Source: JAKEHA01 sp035687255 (GTDB taxonomy: Bacteria > Krumholzibacteriota > Krumholzibacteriia > WVZY01 > JAKEHA01). Taken from it: a stretch of DNA of 6,788 bases. The position numbers and the translations under genes were made by a program. This document shows, one piece after another, positions 1-4,219 of this stretch (positions within the stretch are counted from its first letter, which is position 1; each line of letters begins with the position of its first letter). The notes beneath the pieces are model-generated. The model made no database searches and was not told the DNA's origin. It was given only the letters and a program-made list of their open reading frames with translations. Where the stretch lies: positions 1 through 6,788 of the forward strand of contig DASRYI010000078.1 in assembly GCA_035687255.1 (NCBI GenBank), given 5' to 3'.

Positions 1-1838
1 GGGTGTCCGCGCAACCGGATGACCGCGCGCCTGCCCTCATGGCGCTGCCGCCCGTCGGCCGCCCGGCCCCGCCTCTGAGCGCCGATGTCGACTGTTTCGA
101 TTTCGACGCCGATTCCACACTCAACGATGGCAACCACTTTGTTCCCGTCGATGCGGGCTGTGCGGCGGGGCTCGACCACGTGCTCGTCAGTGGCAACGGC
201 GTTCTGGAGTGGCGCACCATATCGGGAATCACCGGCACGCCGGAGTTTCAGTCCTCTCTGAAAAACTTCTTCGGAGCGCTTCCGGCGCCGAATCCCGACC
301 CGGGCGTGGGCACCACACTGGGCACGTACGGGTTCAATCCGCGCGTCCTTTACGACCAGTATGCGGGCCGTTTCATCGTGGTCATGCTGGAACGGTGGGA
401 TACTGCGCTGGGTGATGCATCCAACCAGTCGCGCATTCTGCTGGCCGTGTCGAAGACGTCGAACCCCAACGACGGCTTCTGGTTCAACGCCATCACTTCG
501 AAAGTCAACGTGAATGGAGCCGACAGCTGGGCGGACTTTCCGGGACTCGCCGTCGACGACAAGGCCATCTATCTGACGGCCAACATGTTTCAGTTCGGGG
601 CGAGCAGCGTGTTTCAGGGCGTGCGTCTGTGGATCATCAACAAGACCAATGTGCTGTCGGGACCCGACAATGTCGCCACTTCACCGGTCTACAATCCGTA
701 TGCCGCCTCCGGTGTTGTCACGACCACGACACCGGCGCACATGTTCGGCACGTTGCCGGCCGGCAGTGGCGGTCACCCGTTGGGAACGTTTCTGGTGGCG
801 TATTCGGGCCTGACGGACGGCGTGGACGAATACGTGCAGGTGATTGAGGTCACGGATCCGGTGCAGAGTTCGGGCGGGCCCTTCTTCGCGGTGCAGCAAG
901 TGGATGTGGGTGACATCGAGAATCCATCGCTCGCCATGCCCAACGCGCAGCAGTACAACAGCACCTATCCCATCGAAACCAACGACCGGCGCATGTTGAA
1001 CGCGGTGTGGCGGGACAACAATCTGTATTGCACGGCGACGATACGCGGCGCGGCACTCACACCGGATGCCAACCAGGCCACGGTAAGATGGTGGCGCCTG
1101 GACACGACGACCACCACCAGCGTGGTGGCGGCGGATGCGGGCAACATCGGTGGCGAAAGCATCGCGACCGGCACGCACACCTTCTATCCCGCCATCATGG
1201 TGGACGGTGCAGGAAACATGGCCGTCGGTTTCTCGGCGTCCGGGCCGACCATCTACTGTGGCGCGTATTACGCAACGCGCCTCGCGGATGATCCCGCCGG
1301 CACGACCAGCCTGCCCTCGCCGCTCGTCGCAGGAACCGATTTCTACGTGCGATATCTGGACGGAACCAGCAACCGGTGGGGCGACTACAGCGGCCTGGCG
1401 CTCTCGGCGTCGGGCGAGGTCGACTTCTGGGCGTTCAATCAGTATGCCGGCCCGCGCGGAAGCCCGGGCAACGGGTCGCAGGGTAGCGAGGATGGCCGCT
1501 GGCAGACACGGCTGGGAACGTTCCGGGTGAAGCTGGCCACGGCCGCCGGCCCTGCGGCCGCTCGGACGTCGCTGGCGCAGAATGTTCCCAACCCGTTCAA
1601 TCCCGTTACGACCATTGGCTTTTCGCTGGCAGCCCGCTCCCGCGTGACGCTGACGATCTTCGATGTCCAGGGCCGGCGCGTGCGAACACTCGTTGATGGG
1701 GCGCGCAACGCCGGCAGCCACCAGACATTGTGGGACGGTCGCGACGACGCCGGGCAGACGGTCGCGTCGGGCGTGTACGTGTGCCGTCTATCTGCCGGGA
1801 ACGTGATCCAGTCCCGCAAGCTGGTCCTGCTCAAGTAA
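1..1838 (+). CDS. Secreted protein with PNPFNP-type C-terminal sorting/FlgD-Ig-like domain, copy A (5' end cut by window)
   Basis: The reading frame is open from the left edge (first full codon GTG at 3) to TAA at 1836-1838, giving 611 visible residues. The GTG is probably not the true start. There is no signal peptide, and the first conserved cysteine lies at residue 31 here but at 67 in the paralog downstream, so about 36 residues (signal peptide plus linker) should lie outside the window. Residues about 29-510 form a long region rich in short beta-like segments with conserved blocks: AAGxDHV near 54-60, YDQYAGRFIVV at 118-127, SRILLAVSKTS at 143-153, WADFPGLAVDD at 176-186, THTFYPAI at 391-398, and RWGDYSGLAL at 458-467. 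This resembles beta-propeller-like exported proteins of unknown function; the fold is inference. Residues about 522-611 are a PNPFNP sorting/FlgD-Ig-like domain ending in KLVLLK. No catalytic motif was recognised. No terminator follows the gene, so readthrough into the next gene is possible. Confidence 0.87.
   Translation, partial: VSAQPDDRAPALMALPPVGRPAPPLSADVDCFDFDADSTLNDGNHFVPVDAGCAAGLDHVLVSGNGVLEWRTISGITGTPEFQSSLKNFFGALPAPNPDPGVGTTLGTYGFNPRVLYDQYAGRFIVVMLERWDTALGDASNQSRILLAVSKTSNPNDGFWFNAITSKVNVNGADSWADFPGLAVDDKAIYLTANMFQFGASSVFQGVRLWIINKTNVLSGPDNVATSPVYNPYAASGVVTTTTPAHMFGTLPAGSGGHPLGTFLVAYSGLTDGVDEYVQVIEVTDPVQSSGGPFFAVQQVDVGDIENPSLAMPNAQQYNSTYPIETNDRRMLNAVWRDNNLYCTATIRGAALTPDANQATVRWWRLDTTTTTSVVAADAGNIGGESIATGTHTFYPAIMVDGAGNMAVGFSASGPTIYCGAYYATRLADDPAGTTSLPSPLVAGTDFYVRYLDGTSNRWGDYSGLALSASGEVDFWAFNQYAGPRGSPGNGSQGSEDGRWQTRLGTFRVKLATAAGPAAARTSLAQNVPNPFNPVTTIGFSLAARSRVTLTIFDVQGRRVRTLVDGARNAGSHQTLWDGRDDAGQTVASGVYVCRLSAGNVIQSRKLVLLK
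1563..1835 (+). other. C-terminal PNPFNP sorting / FlgD-Ig-like domain of copy A
   Basis: Residues about 521-611 carry the ordered signature of Por-secretion (type IX) tails and the related FlgD Ig-like fold: SLAQNVPNPFNP, then TTIGFSL, a beta strand leading to FDVQGRRVRTLVDG, WDGRDDAGQTVASGVY, and a final basic-hydrophobic KLVLLK. In Bacteroidota such tails direct secretion and anchoring through the type IX system. In GC-rich FCB phyla the same fold is abundant, but its link to that machinery is less certain. No secretion component is present in this window. Confidence 0.85.
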
Positions 1839-1893
1839 CCCCCCCCGTTGTTAGTAGGTAGCTGAACGCTCATCCATTACTGCCCGGGTGGTC

Positions 1894-1922
1894 TTGAAAA
1901 ATGGACGCTTGCGTGCGATAAT
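1894..1922 (+). promoter_or_regulatory. Predicted sigma70-type promoter with extended -10, for copy B
   Basis: TTGAAA at 1894-1899 and GATAAT at 1917-1922 each match the consensus hexamers at 5 of 6 positions. They are separated by the optimal 17 bases, and a TGC just before the -10 (1914-1916) supplies an extended -10 TGn element. The predicted transcript start is near 1928-1930, leaving a leader of about 62 bases before the ATG at 1992. Finding this in the only non-coding gap between two plus-strand genes supports independent transcription of the second gene. This is a sequence prediction only. Confidence 0.7.
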
Positions 1923-1976
1923 GGCCGACGTCAGGGGCATTTCTTTTTTCTCGTTTCCAGCAGTGCACTATCAACC

Positions 1977-1981
1977 GGAGG
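1977..1981 (+). promoter_or_regulatory. Ribosome binding site (GGAGG) for copy B
   Basis: A GGAGG core lies 10 bases before the ATG at 1992. The spacing is slightly long but workable. It fixes the start, because the ATG is followed at once by a signal peptide. A pyrimidine-rich stretch at 1940-1958 lies upstream in the leader and could leave it unstructured. Confidence 0.75.
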
Positions 1982-1991
1982 TTTCGCCGTC

Positions 1992-2063
1992 ATGAGGTTG
2001 CGATACCTTGGTTCCCTTGTAGTGTTCTCCGCGCTGGTGCTTTCTTCATCACTTGCGTTTGCA
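1992..2063 (+). other. Signal peptide of copy B
   Basis: Residues 1-24 show a basic N-region (MRLR), a hydrophobic core (LGSLVVFSALVLSSSL) and an A-F-A motif before Lys25, which fits signal peptidase I cleavage after residue 24. There is no lipobox cysteine, so it is not a lipoprotein signal. This implies Sec export across the inner membrane; any later step over the outer membrane would depend on the C-terminal domain. Confidence 0.87.
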
Positions 2064-4148
2064 AAAATTACCGCGGAGATCCCGACTCCTACATATGTTC
2101 CCACGCCGATTGCGGTCAGCGACATTGGTCCGCTGAGCAACGTGATCGGAACACCCGACCTGACGCCGGGACTGACGTCGTCTGCGGAGTGCATGCACTT
2201 CGAAGACAACCCCGGACTCAACGGCGGGTATATTTTTATTCCTCCTGATCCGACATGTGCGGCCGGTTACGCGCACATTCTCGATTCGGGGAACTGCTTC
2301 GTCGAATGGCGTATCAAGAACGCGCTCGTGGATCCTCCGCAGGCGCGTTACGGTATTGACGCGTTCTTTGCCGGCACTCCCGGTGCTCTGCCGCTGGGCA
2401 CGGCGCCGACCAACGTGTTCGATACCCGGAGCACCTACGACAAGTATGCGGGCCGTTTCATCGTTGTGGCATTCCAGCGCGTGACGAGCCCGGCGCTCGA
2501 TTCGCGCATTCTGATTGCGGTGTCGAAGACGTCGGATCCGAACGGCGGCTGGTGGCTGAACTCCATCAATTCGCTGCTCAATATCGGCGGCGTGGATCGC
2601 TGGGCGGACTACCCCGGCGTGGCCTTCGATGACGATGCCATCTACATCACTGCAAACTTCTTCAGCGCGGCGGGTGCCTATGCGGGTCCGCGCGTGTATG
2701 TGATCAACAAGGCGTCGGTTCTGGCCGGCCCCAACGGCGGTATGACGTACGGCGTGTACGACTTCATGACGCTGTCGGGCGCGAGCGTCGACCTGGGTTC
2801 GGGCACGACCACGCTCCCGACCTGCATGTGGGGACCGGAGCCGGCAGGCGTCGGGACCTTCCTGGTGCAGACGAGCTGGACGGACGGCGTGAGCGAGTAT
2901 GTGGCCGTCATCCGCCTCGACACGCCGGCGGCGCCGACGTGGAACTATCAGCTCCTCAACGTCGGCGACATCAGCAACGGTACGGTGCCGAACGCGACCC
3001 AGATGGGTGGGTCCCGCACCATCGCGACGGTGTCGCAGCGCACGATGGCGGCGGTGTGGAGGAACAACAACCTCTATACCTGCAATACCATCAAGCCCAC
3101 GGCGGGCGTTGATTCACCGCAGGCGACCGCACACTGGTGGCGGATAAACACCACCAACCTGGGCGCGCTGAATGTGGCCGACCAGGGCAATGTGGGCGGC
3201 GAAGACATCGCGGCCGGCACGCATACGTTCATGCCGGCCATCCATGTGGACCAGTGCGACAACATGGCGGTGAGCTTCTCGGCCTCCGGCCCGGGTCTCT
3301 ATGCCAGCGCGTACTACGCCACGCGTAACATCGGCGATGCCCCCGGGACGATCGGTGCCAGCCAGCTGCTTGCGGCCGGGCTGGACTACTACGTTCGCAC
3401 CTTCACGTCGAGCACTACGGCGGCCAGCCGCTGGGGTGATTACAGCGGTCTTTCGCTGTGCCCGGTGGACGAGTCGACGTTCTGGGCGTACAACGAGTAC
3501 GCGGGCGTGCAGGGCACACCGACGACCGTCGGCACGGTGACCGAATCCGGCCGCTGGTGGACGCGCGTGGGCAGCTTCAGCAGCTGCCAGCCGGTGGCGG
3601 TGGCGATCTCGTCGTTCGACGCTTCGGCGAAGGACAACATTGTCACCCTGCGCGGCGAGTTCCACTCCACGCTGAACGTGGACCTCGTCAACGTATACCG
3701 CGGCGACGCCAACGGCCCGATGATCCGTATCGACGCCGTGAGCCCGGACGGCTCGACGTTCAACTACACCGACAAGGTGGCGCCGGGGCAGAGCTATCGC
3801 TACCAGATCGGCGTGATCGACAAGGACGGCGAGTTCATGTCGGCGGTTCAGACCGTGACCATCCGCTCGCTGAGCGCATCGCTGGCGCAGAACAGCCCCA
3901 ACCCGTTCAACCCGGAGACGACCATCCGCTTCACCATGCCCGAGACGGGCGCGGCGACGCTGAACGTCTACGATGCGAGCGGACGGCTGGTGCGTACGCT
4001 GGTGAACGGCGTGAGCGAGCAGGGTACCCACGATGTACGGTGGAATGGACTCGACAACAACAACAACCCGGTCAGCTCGGGCGTGTACTTCTATCGCCTG
4101 ACGTCCGGCAAGTTCAGCGAATCCAAAAAGATGGTGTTGCTGAAGTAG
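1992..4148 (+). CDS. Secreted protein with extra beta-sandwich (Fn3-like) module and PNPFNP-type C-terminal sorting domain, copy B
   Basis: This is a complete 718-residue protein starting at ATG 1992 behind GGAGG and ending at TAG 4146-4148. Residues 1-24 are a typical signal peptide (basic MRLR, hydrophobic core, AFA before the cut), so it is exported. A Pro/Thr-rich linker (about 25-62) precedes a long beta-rich region (about 65-530) paralogous to the upstream gene, with the shared blocks YDKYAGRFIVV, SRILIAVSKTS, WADYPGVAFDD, AAGTHTFMPAI and RWGDYSGLSL. Residues about 534-625 look like a fibronectin-III-like or other beta sandwich, absent from the upstream copy. Residues about 628-718 are the PNPFNP sorting/FlgD-Ig-like domain ending in KMVLLK. 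Copies with this tail are usually cell-surface or extracellular. I recognise no enzyme motif and assign no function. Its own promoter precedes it and a strong terminator follows. The cysteines at 67 and 89 match a pair in the paralog and may form a disulfide. Confidence 0.93.
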   Translation: MRLRYLGSLVVFSALVLSSSLAFAKITAEIPTPTYVPTPIAVSDIGPLSNVIGTPDLTPGLTSSAECMHFEDNPGLNGGYIFIPPDPTCAAGYAHILDSGNCFVEWRIKNALVDPPQARYGIDAFFAGTPGALPLGTAPTNVFDTRSTYDKYAGRFIVVAFQRVTSPALDSRILIAVSKTSDPNGGWWLNSINSLLNIGGVDRWADYPGVAFDDDAIYITANFFSAAGAYAGPRVYVINKASVLAGPNGGMTYGVYDFMTLSGASVDLGSGTTTLPTCMWGPEPAGVGTFLVQTSWTDGVSEYVAVIRLDTPAAPTWNYQLLNVGDISNGTVPNATQMGGSRTIATVSQRTMAAVWRNNNLYTCNTIKPTAGVDSPQATAHWWRINTTNLGALNVADQGNVGGEDIAAGTHTFMPAIHVDQCDNMAVSFSASGPGLYASAYYATRNIGDAPGTIGASQLLAAGLDYYVRTFTSSTTAASRWGDYSGLSLCPVDESTFWAYNEYAGVQGTPTTVGTVTESGRWWTRVGSFSSCQPVAVAISSFDASAKDNIVTLRGEFHSTLNVDLVNVYRGDANGPMIRIDAVSPDGSTFNYTDKVAPGQSYRYQIGVIDKDGEFMSAVQTVTIRSLSASLAQNSPNPFNPETTIRFTMPETGAATLNVYDASGRLVRTLVNGVSEQGTHDVRWNGLDNNNNPVSSGVYFYRLTSGKFSESKKMVLLK
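3591..3866 (+). other. Extra beta-sandwich (Fn3-like) module found only in copy B
   Basis: Residues about 534-625 alternate hydrophobic and polar strands and include VNVYRGDANGP, then a DGSTFNYTDKVAPGQSYRYQ stretch and IGVIDKDGE. The pattern 'Y-T-D-x-x-(V/A)-x-P-G-x-x-Y-x-Y-x-(I/V)-x-x-(I/V)-D' is typical of fibronectin-III-like repeats in secreted proteins. At the same place the upstream copy has only a short Ala/Pro-rich linker (about residues 510-521). The assignment to Fn3 rather than another Ig-like family is by eye. Confidence 0.65.
3873..4145 (+). other. C-terminal PNPFNP sorting / FlgD-Ig-like domain of copy B
   Basis: Residues about 628-718 begin SLAQNSPNPFNP and continue TTIRFTMPETG, then YDASGRLVRTLVNG, WNGLDNNNNPVSSGVYFYRL and a terminal KMVLLK. 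This is the same domain as in the upstream copy. The loop contains four AAC Asn codons in a row (4056-4067), a common position for the D-x-x-G-x-P-V turn, here without the usual glycine. Confidence 0.85.
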
Positions 4149-4175
4149 CGGCAACCCTCAATCGTTGCTGTGACG

Positions 4176-4213
4176 AAGGGGCGTCCGGTTTACCGGGCGC
4201 CCCTTTTGGTTTT
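4176..4213 (+). terminator. Rho-independent terminator of the copy B transcript, in the convergent gap
   Basis: A 13-base-pair stem, arms 4176-4188 and 4193-4205, has one G-U pair and otherwise perfect pairing, very GC-rich, closed by a TTTA loop. It is followed by TTGGTTTT, a U-rich tract interrupted by GG. It starts 27 bases after the stop of copy B. On the minus strand the same hairpin follows the RND stop by about 15 bases but lacks a U-rich tail there, so efficient intrinsic termination is expected mainly for the plus strand. Confidence 0.85.
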
Positions 4214-4219
4214 GCGGGA

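Noticed and set aside
3..5. GTG as the true start of copy A
   Set aside because: Alignment with copy B puts this codon about 36 residues inside the protein. It lacks a signal peptide, and only two bases lie upstream, so no ribosome binding site can be assessed.
459..483. Sialidase-type Asp-box in SKTSNPNDGFWF (copy A) and its match in copy B
   Set aside because: The spacing of Ser, Asp, Gly and Trp does not fit S-x-D-x-G-x-T-W, and it occurs once per protein rather than as a repeat.
1839..1893. Possible intrinsic terminator after copy A
   Set aside because: Only a short CCCGGG palindrome and no stable stem followed by a T run. The T-rich stretch at 1940-1958 has no hairpin in front of it.
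1962..1969. 8-base palindrome AGTGCACT in the leader of copy B as an operator
   Set aside because: Too short, single occurrence, no second half-site or neighbouring regulator gene to support it.
681..4154. Two long minus-strand open frames, 681-1721 and 3114-4154, both 346 codons, opposite the two secreted-protein genes
   Set aside because: Both lie in exact codon register opposite the sense gene. In that frame stops arise only where the sense gene uses TTA, CTA or TCA, which are rare in this GC-rich DNA. Their composition is Arg/His/Ala-rich without motifs, they have no ribosome binding site I can see, and the equal length looks like chance.
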